A DNA stretch of 64,000 nt from PHAA01 sp022706565 (lineage in GTDB: Bacteria > Bacillota > Syntrophomonadia > Syntrophomonadales > Syntrophomonadaceae). Under the pieces are notes generated by a model. That model had not been told where the DNA came from and did no database searches. It saw only the letters and a program-made list of their open reading frames with translations. Every line of letters begins with the position of its first letter. The stretch's first letter is position 1. The stretch lies in the NCBI GenBank assembly GCA_040769385.1, contig JAXGLD010000001.1:620001-684000 (forward strand), in the 5' to 3' direction. The position numbers and the translations under genes are program-made. This document shows positions 43,322 through 51,992 of this stretch, in pieces.

Positions 43322-44461
43322 ATGCACTTGGGAAAAGTGATGGTTGTGTTTGGGACCCGGCCGGAGGCCATCAAAATGGCTCCAGTGATCAAGGAACTGA
43401 GAAAGGTTACCGACATTGAGACTGTGGTGGTGGTCACCGCCCAACACCGGGAGATGCTGGATCAGGTATTGCAGTTGTTTGGCATCGTTCCCGATTATGA
43501 CCTTGATTTGATGAAGGAAAAGCAGGATTTATATAGTATTACCACCGGTGTTCTGACGGGCCTGAAGGAAGTCATGCAGAGGGAGAAACCAGATCTGGTA
43601 CTGGTCCACGGCGACACTACAACCACCTTTGCGGCCGCCCTGGCTGCTTTTTATGAAATGATTCCGGTCGGTCATGTGGAGGCTGGCTTGAGGACCCGCA
43701 ACAAGTATTCTCCTTATCCGGAAGAGATGAACCGCAGTCTGACCGGACGGTTGGCGGAGCTCCATTTTGCGCCCACCGACGTATCGAGAGAGAACCTGCT
43801 GGCCGAGTCAGTGGCGTCTTTCAAGATATGGGTAACGGGGAATACCGTGATCGATGCCTTGATGGAGACGGTTCGGGAGGGTTATCAATTTGACGATTCG
43901 CTGCAGGGCATTGATTTTAACCGTCGGATAATATTAGTGACTACCCACCGCCGTGAAAACTGGGGCAATCACATGCGTGACATCTACGCCGCCCTATTGC
44001 AATTAGTGGAGGAATTCGAGGACGTAGAAGTAGTATTCCCGGTCCACCGCAATCCGACCGTCAAGGATCTGGCCGAGGAGATGCTGGGCGGACGGGAACG
44101 GATCCACTTGCTGGATCCTTTGGAATATGAAGCCTTCGCTAATTTGATGAATGCTTCATATATTGTAATGACTGATTCCGGCGGGCTGCAGGAGGAAGCA
44201 CCCTCCCTCGGCAAACCGGTGCTGGTACTGCGAGATACCACTGAACGGCCCGAGGCCATCCAGGCCGGAACCGTCCAACTGGTGGGGACGGTGCAAAACA
44301 ATGTGTACAAGGCTGCCCGGCGCCTGCTGCTCGACCGCAGCCAATATGACAAGATGGCCCAAGCTATCAATCCCTATGGGGATGGCAAAGCGGCCATCCG
44401 CATCGTTAGGGTTATAACTGATTTTCTCTATGTGCGGATAGGGGCGGCCAACATCAATTAG
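43322..44461 (+). CDS. wecB: UDP-N-acetylglucosamine 2-epimerase (non-hydrolysing)
   Basis: Interconverts UDP-GlcNAc and UDP-ManNAc, a precursor for wall teichoic-acid-like linkers and other surface polymers. A 379-residue GT-B-fold enzyme with VVFGTRPEAIKMAPVI, VVTAQHREMLDQVL, VHGDTTTTFAAALAAF, HVEAGLRT, EEMNRSLTGRLAELHFAPT, VTTHRRENWG and MTDSGGLQEEAPSLGKPVLVLRDTTERPEA, all diagnostic. ATG 43322 has GGGGGA eight bases upstream; the TTG two codons earlier is less suitable. The symbol mnaA is also used in Gram-positives. Likely co-transcribed with the phosphohexomutase. Confidence 0.95.
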   Translation: MHLGKVMVVFGTRPEAIKMAPVIKELRKVTDIETVVVVTAQHREMLDQVLQLFGIVPDYDLDLMKEKQDLYSITTGVLTGLKEVMQREKPDLVLVHGDTTTTFAAALAAFYEMIPVGHVEAGLRTRNKYSPYPEEMNRSLTGRLAELHFAPTDVSRENLLAESVASFKIWVTGNTVIDALMETVREGYQFDDSLQGIDFNRRIILVTTHRRENWGNHMRDIYAALLQLVEEFEDVEVVFPVHRNPTVKDLAEEMLGGRERIHLLDPLEYEAFANLMNASYIVMTDSGGLQEEAPSLGKPVLVLRDTTERPEAIQAGTVQLVGTVQNNVYKAARRLLLDRSQYDKMAQAINPYGDGKAAIRIVRVITDFLYVRIGAANIN

Positions 44462-44494
44462 TTCGGCCATACCACGTTGACCAAGGAGGCTTTT

Positions 44495-45925
44495 ATGTCA
44501 GAGATAAAGTTTGGCACCGATGGCTGGCGGGCTATTGTCGCCAGGGAGTTCACCTTTGCCAATATTAAACTGGTTACCCAAGCAATTGCCAACTACGTCA
44601 AATCTCATAATTTGAGTAAGAAAGGCATCGTTATTGGCTATGACCACCGTTTCCTTTCCGAACATTTTGCGGACGAATGTGCCCGGGTGATAACCGCCAA
44701 CGGGATCCGGGTAATGGCGACCACCAAAGCCGTCCCCACCCCTTTGGCTGCTTATGCTATCAGGCTCTTCCAAGCAGGGGGAGCCATAATGATCACTGCC
44801 AGCCACAATCCGCCTGAGTACAATGGCATAAAATTCATTCCAGAATATGCCGGTCCGGCTTTGCCGGATGTGACCCAGGCTATTGAGGAGGAGGTACGGC
44901 GCATTCAGGCGGGTGGCAGGGTCTATGAGCTGGATCTCAAGGAAGCGCGGGATCTTGATCTTTACAAAGAAATCGACATAGATCGGGATTATTACAACCA
45001 GATCTTGAAAGTATTGCAGCCAGGCACCTTCCGCCAACGCCCTCTCAAAGTCGTCGTTGATCCCATGTATGGTTCCGGAGCTGGCTATCTGGACCGCCTG
45101 CTGATTGAATTGGGCTGTGAGGTCAAAACCATCAACAACTACCGCGATCCCTTGTTCGGAGGGTTAATACCTGAACCGACCGATACTGGCTTGGCCGATT
45201 TGAAGCGGTCGGTGGTCCACTATGGTTATGATCTGGGCTTGGGACTGGATGCTGACGGTGATCGTTTTGGGGTAGTCGACGAGCAAGGGGATTTTGTCAA
45301 TCCCAACCGTCTAGCTTATTTGTTGCTGGAACATCTGCTGTCAACCCGTACCTTCCGCGGTCCAGTCTGCCGCTCGCTGTCCACTACTCACAACCTGGAC
45401 CGGATTGCCCGGCAAAACGGATTGAGCGTTATCGAGACCCGGGTGGGCTTCAAATACATCTCGGAATGCCTGCGTGAGAAAGGTTGTATACTGGGAGTAG
45501 AAGAAAGCGGAGGTTTGAGTATTTTTGGCCATGTGCCCGAAAAAGATGGCATCCTGGTGGGCCTGCTGGCTGCTGAGATGATCGCCGCCACCGGCAAAAC
45601 ATTCCGAGAACTTAATCAGGAAGCGGTGGCCAAATACGGACTAATGGAAACCGAGCGGCTGGATGTAAAGGTTACCGCCTTGGAAGGTGAGCGAATCCTG
45701 GCTGACTTAAAGGGTTATCAACCCAAAGCCATCGCCGGGATCCCGGTCGACAGATTTGACGAAACCGAAGGTAAGAAGATCATCCTTGAGGATGACAGTT
45801 GGGTTTTGGTCCGTCCTTCTGGAACCGAGCCTTTGATCCGTATATATATCGAGGCTCCTGATCGGGACCGTATCGATACCATACGTAAAGAAATTACCTG
45901 TTGCCTGTCCATAAAACCAGATTGA
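44495..45925 (+). CDS. Phosphoglucomutase / phosphomannomutase family protein
   Basis: Alpha-D-phosphohexomutase, 476 residues, which interconverts hexose-1- and hexose-6-phosphates. It begins IKFGTDGWRAIVAREFTF and has the active-site phosphoserine Ser103 in TASHNPPEYNG, the magnesium loop DADGDRFG, the sugar-binding GVEESGGLS-type loop and the phosphate-binding RPSGTEPLIRIYIE near the C-terminus. AAGGAGG precedes ATG 44495. Whether it prefers glucose or mannose phosphate cannot be decided. It could feed RmlA and GalE with glucose-1-phosphate. Confidence 0.93.
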   Translation: MSEIKFGTDGWRAIVAREFTFANIKLVTQAIANYVKSHNLSKKGIVIGYDHRFLSEHFADECARVITANGIRVMATTKAVPTPLAAYAIRLFQAGGAIMITASHNPPEYNGIKFIPEYAGPALPDVTQAIEEEVRRIQAGGRVYELDLKEARDLDLYKEIDIDRDYYNQILKVLQPGTFRQRPLKVVVDPMYGSGAGYLDRLLIELGCEVKTINNYRDPLFGGLIPEPTDTGLADLKRSVVHYGYDLGLGLDADGDRFGVVDEQGDFVNPNRLAYLLLEHLLSTRTFRGPVCRSLSTTHNLDRIARQNGLSVIETRVGFKYISECLREKGCILGVEESGGLSIFGHVPEKDGILVGLLAAEMIAATGKTFRELNQEAVAKYGLMETERLDVKVTALEGERILADLKGYQPKAIAGIPVDRFDETEGKKIILEDDSWVLVRPSGTEPLIRIYIEAPDRDRIDTIRKEITCCLSIKPD

Positions 45926-45986
45926 TAAGCATTGCCGCGATAAACAAAATAAAATCTCATAAGCGGCCCCAGGCCGGTAATCAAAC

Positions 45987-46031
45987 AACCTCCTCACGGC
46001 ATATTATGTATTGATATACTCTGAGGAGGTT
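45987..46031 (+). promoter_or_regulatory. Inverted repeat that would sequester the ribosome binding site of the small membrane protein
   Basis: AACCTCCTCA (45987-45996) and TGAGGAGGTT (46022-46031) are perfect complements across a 25-nt AT-rich loop. The right arm contains the whole GAGGAGG Shine-Dalgarno of the gene starting at 46038. Folded mRNA would hide it, as in RNA thermometers and other translational switches. It could instead be a DNA operator. Confidence 0.55.
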
Positions 46032-46037
46032 CTTATT

Positions 46038-46211
46038 ATGGTTTTAGTCCTTAAACTGGTTAGCTTCGCCATTTGGTTTATTATAATGCTATTCATTGTT
46101 GGCGCGGCAATCCACCGTAAGAGACGTCCTCTGGGGAATCTTGCTGTTTACCAGCCCGGTCATGGAAAATCCAGATCCTCGATCAAGACTGATAAGCAAC
46201 AGTCCGGTTAG
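46038..46211 (+). CDS. Small single-pass membrane protein (57 residues)
   Basis: ATG 46038 with a strong GAGGAGG seven bases upstream encodes 57 residues. One hydrophobic helix (about 4-27, LKLVSFAIWFIIMLFIVGAAI) is followed by a basic tail (HRKRRP...KSRSSIKTDKQQ), so the positive C-terminal half should stay in the cytosol. No family is recognised. The excellent ribosome binding site and the coding-like hydrophobic/basic division support a real gene. The inverted repeat over its ribosome binding site suggests controlled translation. Confidence 0.65.
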   Translation: MVLVLKLVSFAIWFIIMLFIVGAAIHRKRRPLGNLAVYQPGHGKSRSSIKTDKQQSG

Positions 46212-46327
46212 ATTTGTGTTATTATAAAAATATATTGTCGAAATATTGATGCAAATGAGCTGAAGTGTCCGGTCTCCCTGACCGCTCCTTATCACGTTGC
46301 ATGTGGTCTGGTGAAAGAGGTGCTGAA

Positions 46328-47047
46328 ATGCTGGACCCAATTCTTGATGTATTATTTCCTCAGGGAGCTTGCTGTATTTGTAGGAAAACGGGACGCTATG
46401 GAAGCAGGCAGCCCTGGTGCCGGGAATGTCTCGATACCATGCTGGATCTGCAGCAATCCGGTTCCAACTGTGAAAAATGCGGAAAATACCTTGCACCTGG
46501 CACTACCATGTGCAGTGATTGCCGGTCCAAGCCGCCGCGATTTGATATTGCCCGGGCGGTAGGACCATACGAGGATCCATATCGAATCTCCACCAAAGTC
46601 CTGAAATTCATGGGTAAGAAATATGTGGCCCTGCAGATGGGACAAATGATGGCGGATAAGATAAAGAGCGAGCCTCGCTTTGGCCAGATCGATATGATCG
46701 TACCGGTACCAATTTCCAAAAATAGCCTGCAAGTACGGGGTTTCAACCAGACCGAACTGCTGGGACGCAAGATAAGCAAAGAATTGGGAGTCAAAATGGA
46801 ATGCGGGGTGCTGGTCAGAACCAAGGATACCCCCCATCAGACCGAACTCTCCAAGGAGGAGCGGGAAAGGAATCTAGCTTGCGTCTTCCAGGTCACCGAC
46901 GCCGCCAAGGTGGAAGGCAAGAACATTCTGCTGGTCGATGATGTCTACACCACCGGGGCTACCAGTAAAGAATGTACCCGAGCCTTGTTGGACGCCGGAG
47001 CTGGCAGGGTGTGTGTTATTACCTGGGCTACCGGCCGGGGCTTCTGA
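46328..47047 (+). CDS. comF: ComF-family protein with zinc finger and phosphoribosyltransferase domain
   Basis: A 239-residue protein. The N-terminal region has four Cys pairs typical of the ComF zinc finger (CCIC, CREC, CEKC, CSDC; about 19-70). The C-terminal type I PRTase domain carries VPVPISKNSLQVRGFNQTELLG and the PRPP motif ILLVDDVYTTGAT. In naturally transformable bacteria ComF helps DNA cross the membrane as single strands and supports recombination; in many Clostridia its role is uncharacterised. ATG 46328 begins at the conserved start LDPILDVLFP; upstream in-frame starts extend into non-conserved sequence. It is a single gene here, with no comFA next to it. Confidence 0.9.
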   Translation: MLDPILDVLFPQGACCICRKTGRYGSRQPWCRECLDTMLDLQQSGSNCEKCGKYLAPGTTMCSDCRSKPPRFDIARAVGPYEDPYRISTKVLKFMGKKYVALQMGQMMADKIKSEPRFGQIDMIVPVPISKNSLQVRGFNQTELLGRKISKELGVKMECGVLVRTKDTPHQTELSKEERERNLACVFQVTDAAKVEGKNILLVDDVYTTGATSKECTRALLDAGAGRVCVITWATGRGF

Positions 47048-47147
47048 TATCAGTCTTTGCCATCGGGGTAGTAATCATATGGCCACCCGAATTCTTTAAA
47101 GGTACCGCCAAGCCGAATCTGGCGCGGGCTGACGAAAAAATCGGGGG

Positions 47148-47217
47148 CCAATTCCCTTGCTATTGAATATCATTTCTTTTATAATAATCTGTACAAGTCG
47201 GGGAATTGGGTTTTTTT
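47148..47217 (+). terminator. Long-loop terminator-like repeat enclosing a promoter
   Basis: CCAATTCCC (47148-47156) and GGGAATTGG (47201-47209) pair perfectly across 44 nt, followed by G and seven T. In a read-through comF transcript this would form a terminator. The loop holds the promoter at 47157-47185. Confidence 0.55.
47157..47185 (+). promoter_or_regulatory. Sigma-A promoter of the zinc-ribbon gene
   Basis: TTGCTA, 17 nt, TATAAT, about 75 bp upstream of the start. It lies wholly inside the loop of the 47148-47217 hairpin, so its own transcript lacks the left arm. Confidence 0.6.
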
Positions 47218-47260
47218 GTAGGTCTCGACAATTTTTCAAAAAAGCGAGGGATTTTTTCAC

Positions 47261-47548
47261 ATGTTCGAAGACAAAGTATTGGTATGTCAGGATTGTGGCC
47301 AGGAATTCGTATTCACCGTTGGTGAACAGGAATTCTACCAGGAAAAGGGTTTCGAAAATGAACCCAAGCGTTGCCGGGAATGCAGACAGAACAGACGCAA
47401 CAATAGTGGAACCAGGGCTCCCCGCGAGATGTTCACCGCTGTTTGTGCCGAGTGCGGAACCGATACTGAAGTACCCTTCAAACCAGTGGAAGGCCGACCG
47501 GTTTTTTGCCTGGAGTGCTTCCAGAGGCAAAAACAAGCATCGCTATAA
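47261..47548 (+). CDS. Small zinc-ribbon protein with CxxC-x17-CxxC domain
   Basis: A 95-residue protein with two zinc ribbons: CQDCGQEF...CRECRQNRR (about 9-46; zf-trcl-like 'probable zinc-ribbon') and CAECG...CLEC (about 62-84), whose two CxxC pairs are spaced by exactly 17 residues, as in the CxxC-x17-CxxC family. GAGGGA precedes ATG 47261. Such proteins are common in Clostridia and their function is not established; nucleic-acid binding is plausible. It is a single-gene unit with its own promoter and terminator. A 159-codon frame overlapping it is a shadow. Confidence 0.85.
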   Translation: MFEDKVLVCQDCGQEFVFTVGEQEFYQEKGFENEPKRCRECRQNRRNNSGTRAPREMFTAVCAECGTDTEVPFKPVEGRPVFCLECFQRQKQASL

Positions 47549-47559
47549 AATAGACTCAT

Positions 47560-47588
47560 ACCGGGCTTCGAGCCCGGTTTTACTTTTT
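47560..47588 (+). terminator. Terminator after the zinc-ribbon gene
   Basis: ACCGGGCT and AGCCCGGT form an 8-bp stem with a TCG loop, followed by TTTACTTTTT. Confidence 0.85.
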
Positions 47589-47637
47589 CTGGATGCCTTA
47601 ATGGCCGCGAATCAAGGTCGGGTGGGAGATAATTGAG

Positions 47638-47666
47638 TTCAGTATTTTCGCCAAAATGAGTATAAT
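47638..47666 (+). promoter_or_regulatory. Candidate promoter of the hibernation factor gene
   Basis: TTCAGT, 17 nt, TATAAT, 29 bp upstream of the ATG. The -10 is perfect but the -35 is weak. I could not identify a stress-sigma alternative. Confidence 0.35.
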
Positions 47667-47695
47667 AAGGATACAGGAAGGAAAGGGGTGGTTGT

Positions 47696-48253
47696 ATGAA
47701 ACTGGATATCAGAGGAAGGAATATCGAGGTAACTGATGCACTCAAAGACTATACCACTAAAAGGCTTTCCAAACTAGACAAGTACCTGGATGAAACCAGA
47801 ACTGCTCAGGTGGCCATGTCCCTGGAGGGGGAGAAACATAAGGAAAAACATAAGGTGGAGGTTACCATTCCATTGAACGGGTTGATGCTCCGGGCTGAAG
47901 TTGGTGCCGAGGACATGTATGCAGCTATTGATCTGGTTGTGGAAAAATTGGATAAACAGATCGACAAGCATAAAACCAAATTATATCGCCGGCACCGGGG
48001 GGCAGGTCTGCGGCAGGTGGTGGCTGGGGAGGCCAAACCGTTGGATGTGGATTTAGAGAAGGAGTATGGAGATCGGTTCCCGATCGTAAAGACCAAGCGC
48101 TTTGTGATGAAGCCGATGGACACCGAGGAAGCTATAATGCAGATGGGTCTGCTGGGCCATACTTTTTTCATGTTCTACAATGCCAACACCGGCTCCATAA
48201 ACGTGGTTTATAAACGGCTGGACGGCAATTACGGCTTGATTGAACCCGACTAG
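47696..48253 (+). CDS. hpf: Long-form ribosome hibernation promoting factor
   Basis: Binds the 30S subunit and joins two ribosomes into inactive 100S dimers in slow growth. A 185-residue long form: the N-terminal RaiA/HPF domain (about 1-100; LDIRGRNIEVTDALKDYTTKRLSKLDKYL) plus a linker and the C-terminal dimerisation domain (about 125-183; VKTKRFVMKPMDTEEAIMQMGLLGHTFFMFYNANTGSINVVYKR). GAAAGGGG precedes ATG 47696. It sits directly before secA, the usual order in Firmicutes, and the two are separated by a terminator. Confidence 0.96.
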   Translation: MKLDIRGRNIEVTDALKDYTTKRLSKLDKYLDETRTAQVAMSLEGEKHKEKHKVEVTIPLNGLMLRAEVGAEDMYAAIDLVVEKLDKQIDKHKTKLYRRHRGAGLRQVVAGEAKPLDVDLEKEYGDRFPIVKTKRFVMKPMDTEEAIMQMGLLGHTFFMFYNANTGSINVVYKRLDGNYGLIEPD

Positions 48254-48303
48254 GTTGCTGCTGCCGGGCAGAAATGCTACTATAAAAAAGTATCTATATG
48301 TTT

Positions 48304-48330
48304 GGGAACCGTAAGGGTTCCCCTTTTTTT
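48304..48330 (+). terminator. Rho-independent terminator of hpf
   Basis: GGGAACC and GGTTCCC form a 7-bp stem, followed by C and seven T. It lies inside the non-coding extension upstream of the true secA start. Confidence 0.9.
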
Positions 48331-48349
48331 GAAAAGAGGTTTAGTTAGA

Positions 48350-50842
48350 GTGATCAAGGATTTCGTAAAACGGTTAATCGATGATAGTGAACGTGAAGTA
48401 AAAAAGCTTAGCCGTATAGTTGAAGACATTAACCGGCTTGAAGATCAATACCGTCAGCTAGCCGATGAAGATTTTCCCCGCCAGACCGAACAGTTCAAGC
48501 AGAGGCTGACTGAGGGCGAAACCTTGGATGATATTCTGCCTGAGGCTTTTGCACTGGTCCGGGAAGCCGCGCGCCGGACCTTGGGAATGAGGCATTTCGA
48601 CGTTCAGCTGATCGGTGGAATGGTTTTGCACCGAGGTAAAATAGCCGAGATGAAGACCGGTGAAGGCAAAACCTTGGTGGCTACCCTGCCGGCCTATCTG
48701 AATGCCCTGGAGGGTAAAGGCGTCCACATCGTTACTGTCAATGACTATCTGGCCAGCCGTGATGCTGGATGGATGGGACCCATTTATGAATTCTGCGGCT
48801 TGTCGGTAGGCTTGATCGTCCACGACCTTACCTACGCCCAGCGTAAGGCCGCTTACGCCTGTGACATTACCTATGGCACCAATAATGAACTGGGTTTCGA
48901 TTACCTGCGTGACAACATGGTAGTAGCGGCCGACAACATGGTTCAGCGCCCTCTCAATTATGCTATTATCGACGAAGTCGACTCTATCCTGATCGACGAA
49001 GCCCGTACCCCATTGATTATTTCCGGCGAAGGCGACAAACCTACCGACCTCTATATGCGTATCGCCAAATTCATTCCGCGCCTGGTCAACGAGGATGACT
49101 ATATTGTCGATGAAAAAGCCAATGTAGTGACCTTGACCGAGGAAGGGGTCCGGAAGGTCGAGAAGCATTTTAATATCGAGAACCTATCCGACAACATGGA
49201 AATAGCCCACCATGTTAACCAGGGGCTGCGGGCTCATACCCTGATGAAGCAGGACCGGGATTATGTGGTCAAGGACGACCAGATCATAATCGTAGACGAA
49301 TTCACCGGCCGCCTGATGTTTGGCCGCCGCTACAGTGATGGGTTGCACCAAGCTATAGAGGCCAAAGAAGGGGTAAAAATCGAGAAAGAATCCCAGACCC
49401 TTGCCACCATAACTTTCCAGAATTATTTCCGCATGTACAAGAAGCTGGCGGGGATGACCGGTACCGCCAAGACTGAAGAAGAAGAATTCATGAACATCTA
49501 TGGGATGAGCGTGGTAGTCGTGCCCACCAACCTGCCGATGGTTCGTGATGACCGCCCCGACTGGGTCTATCGCACTGAAGCGGGCAAGTTCGCCGCGGTG
49601 GTCGATGATATCGTAGAAAAGCACCAAAAGGGCCAGCCGGTCCTGGTAGGCACTATCAGCATCGAGAAATCAGAAACGCTGAGCCAAATGCTTACCAAGA
49701 GGGGCATCAAGCACCAGGTACTTAATGCCAAACATCACGAAAAAGAAGCCCAGATAATAGCTCAGGCCGGGCAGCCAGGTACTGTGACCATCGCTACCAA
49801 CATGGCCGGCCGTGGTACCGACATCGTGTTGGGTGAAGGCGTTCAGGCTATGGGTGGTCTGTACGTGCTGGGGACAGAGCGCCATGAGTCACGGCGTATC
49901 GACAATCAGTTGCGGGGGCGTTCCGGTCGCCAGGGGGATCCGGGGGAGTCCCGTTTTTATGTCTCCTTAGAAGATGATCTGATGAGGTTGTTTGGCTCCT
50001 CCAATATAGAGGGATTGATGGACCGCCTGGGTATGGACGATACCATCCCCATTGAAAACAAGATGATAACCAGGGGCATTGAAAATGCCCAAAAGAAAGT
50101 GGAATCGCGTAACTTCAGCATCCGCAAGAATGTTTTGGAGTATGACGACGTGATCAACAACCAACGAATGGTGATTTACAAGGATCGCAAGAAAGTGTTG
50201 TACGGCGAAGATCTTAAGGAAACGGTCTCCACCATGATCGACGATGTCATAGATCACGTCGTCGATAGTTTCGCAGGTGACTTCAAATACTCGGATGAAT
50301 GGGACCTGGCAGGCCTGATTGTATATGTGGAGCAGAATATCCTCCCGGGAGCCGAATGGGTGCCAGAAGATCTAGTCGGTATGACCAGGGAAGAGGTTAA
50401 GGAGCTGCTGGCCGAGAAAACTCATGCCCTGTACGAAGCCCGCGAACAGGAATTGGGCAGCGAACTGATGCGGGAAATCGAGAAAGCCATCATGCTCCGG
50501 ATCATAGACAGCAAATGGATGGACCATATCGACGCTATGGACCAGCTCCGCAACGGCATTAACCTCCGTGCCTATGCCCAGCGCGACCCGCTGGTAGAGT
50601 ATAAATTCGAGGCTTTCGAGGCTTTCCAGGACATGGTGTACAGCATCAAGGAGGATGTGGTCCGCTATGTGCTGCGGGTCAAGGTAGCCGCCAAACCAGA
50701 GGAAAAAAGAATGGTGACCAACCAGGACCAGTCAGCCCCCAAGAACCCGGTGCATGTGGAAAAGAAGATTGGACGCAATGATCCCTGCCCGTGCGGGAGC
50801 GGCCGGAAATATAAGAAATGCTGCGGGCGCACTGCCAGCTAA
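48350..50842 (+). CDS. secA: Preprotein translocase ATPase
   Basis: Motor that drives secretory proteins through SecYEG; needed for the many secreted proteins in this window. From GTG 48350 (AAGAGG upstream) it has 830 residues, normal for the family. Visible are the helicase-like motor with MKTGEGKTLVATLPAYLNAL (Walker A), VDSILIDEARTPLI (Walker B), the preprotein-binding domain, TNMAGRGTDIVLGEGV, RGRSGRQGDPG, the helical scaffold and the C-terminal zinc-binding CPCGSGRKYKKCCG tail. The in-frame TTG at 48302 lies inside the hpf terminator and is rejected. Followed by prfB. Confidence 0.98.
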   Translation: MIKDFVKRLIDDSEREVKKLSRIVEDINRLEDQYRQLADEDFPRQTEQFKQRLTEGETLDDILPEAFALVREAARRTLGMRHFDVQLIGGMVLHRGKIAEMKTGEGKTLVATLPAYLNALEGKGVHIVTVNDYLASRDAGWMGPIYEFCGLSVGLIVHDLTYAQRKAAYACDITYGTNNELGFDYLRDNMVVAADNMVQRPLNYAIIDEVDSILIDEARTPLIISGEGDKPTDLYMRIAKFIPRLVNEDDYIVDEKANVVTLTEEGVRKVEKHFNIENLSDNMEIAHHVNQGLRAHTLMKQDRDYVVKDDQIIIVDEFTGRLMFGRRYSDGLHQAIEAKEGVKIEKESQTLATITFQNYFRMYKKLAGMTGTAKTEEEEFMNIYGMSVVVVPTNLPMVRDDRPDWVYRTEAGKFAAVVDDIVEKHQKGQPVLVGTISIEKSETLSQMLTKRGIKHQVLNAKHHEKEAQIIAQAGQPGTVTIATNMAGRGTDIVLGEGVQAMGGLYVLGTERHESRRIDNQLRGRSGRQGDPGESRFYVSLEDDLMRLFGSSNIEGLMDRLGMDDTIPIENKMITRGIENAQKKVESRNFSIRKNVLEYDDVINNQRMVIYKDRKKVLYGEDLKETVSTMIDDVIDHVVDSFAGDFKYSDEWDLAGLIVYVEQNILPGAEWVPEDLVGMTREEVKELLAEKTHALYEAREQELGSELMREIEKAIMLRIIDSKWMDHIDAMDQLRNGINLRAYAQRDPLVEYKFEAFEAFQDMVYSIKEDVVRYVLRVKVAAKPEEKRMVTNQDQSAPKNPVHVEKKIGRNDPCPCGSGRKYKKCCGRTAS

Positions 50843-50878
50843 TAGCGATAATTAGAGCATCCGAATGAGGTGATTATT

Positions 50879-51980
50879 ATGATTGAGGACCCGCGGGGCA
50901 CTATAACTGCCATAGTCAATAGTCTTAATGAGATGAGGGTTTCTCTTTGACATAGCCAATCTTGAGGTCGAGATCGGCAAACTGCACCAATCAACCCTGG
51001 CTGAGAAATTTTGGGATGAAAACCAGGAAGCCCAGAAGGTACTTAAACAGATAAGCGATATGCAGTCCACGGTGGACAAATTCAAAGGATTTTGGGAAGA
51101 AGCCCAGTACATTAAGGATATGCTTGATATGGCCGAATCGGAAGGCGAGACGGAAATATATCGCGAAACGGTCAAGGATTTGGAGCGTTTTGCCAAAAGG
51201 TTCGAAGAATATGAATTGCTTATTCTGTTTTCGGGTGAAAACGATAAGGGCAATGCTATTGTTTCCATGCACGCTGGCGCCGGGGGTACCGAGGCCCAAG
51301 ATTGGGTGGAAATGCTGTTGCGCATGTATACCCGCTGGGCGGAGGCTTCCGGATACGATGTGGAGATAATGGATTTCCTGGCCGGGGATGAGGCTGGGGT
51401 AAAGAGCGTCACCTTCATGGTCTCCGGTTTGTATGCTTATGGTAAATTAAAATGCGAGGAAGGCGTGCACCGCCTGATCCGTATCTCCCCGTTTGATTCT
51501 TCCGGCCGCCGCCACACCTCCTTTGCTTCAGTGGCCGTCCTGCCGGAAATAACCGACGACATTGCTGTCGATATAAACCCCGAGGATTTGCGCATTGATA
51601 CCTACCGCTCCGGGGGCGCCGGGGGTCAGCACGTAAACAAGACCGACTCGGCCGTGCGCATTACCCACCTCCCGACCGGGGTCGTGGCCCAGTGCCAGAA
51701 TGAACGTTCACAGTACAGCAACCGACTGGCGGCTATGAAGATACTGACCGCCCGTCTCTATGAACTCAAACAAAAAGAACGCGAGGATAGCCTGCAGAAA
51801 ATCAAGGGAGAATATAAAGAGATCGCTTGGGGAAGTCAGATTCGCACCTACACCATCAACCCTTTTTCGTTAGTCAAAGACCACCGCACCAATATGGAAG
51901 TTGGCAATGTTCAGGCTGTGCTGGACGGTGACCTGGACGGATTCATCAATGCCTGTTTGCGAATGAAGAGAGAACAATAA
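50879..51980 (+). CDS. prfB: Peptide chain release factor 2, expressed by programmed +1 frameshift
   Basis: Recognises UAA and UGA and triggers peptide release. Frame 1 starts at ATG 50879 (GAGGTG upstream) and runs 23 codons to an in-frame TGA at 50948-50950. After slippage on CTT-T, decoding continues at GAC 50949 (DIANLEVEIGKLHQ...) to the stop at 51980. The full product is about 367 residues. The class I core holds the SPF-type anticodon motif in RLIRISPFDSS and the catalytic GGQ in SGGAGGQHVNKTDSAVRITH. secA-prfB order is standard. The coding sequence joins 50879-50947 and 50949-51980. The N-terminal 20 residues (MIEDPRGTITAIVNSLNEMR) are poorly conserved, as in other RF2. Confidence 0.95.
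50936..50951 (+). promoter_or_regulatory. prfB programmed frameshift site
   Basis: An AGG Shine-Dalgarno-like codon (50936) is two codons before the slippery CTT, then TGA and C: AGG-GTT-TCT-CTT-TGA-C. This matches the classic AGG-GGG-TAT-CTT-TGA-C layout. Low RF2 lets ribosomes slip past TGA, giving autoregulation. Confidence 0.93.
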
Positions 51981-51992
51981 CGGGAGGTACAC

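Noticed and set aside
47157..47636. 159-codon frame overlapping the zinc-ribbon gene
   Set aside because: It is out of frame with the conserved CxxC protein, starts inside a promoter and ends past a terminator.
48302..48349. Upstream TTG start for secA
   Set aside because: It would translate the hpf terminator hairpin and T run; GTG 48350 with AAGAGG begins at the conserved SecA N-terminus.
50879..50950. prfB considered as a broken gene because of the in-frame TGA
   Set aside because: CTT-TGA-C with an upstream AGG at the canonical position is the normal RF2 frameshift signal.
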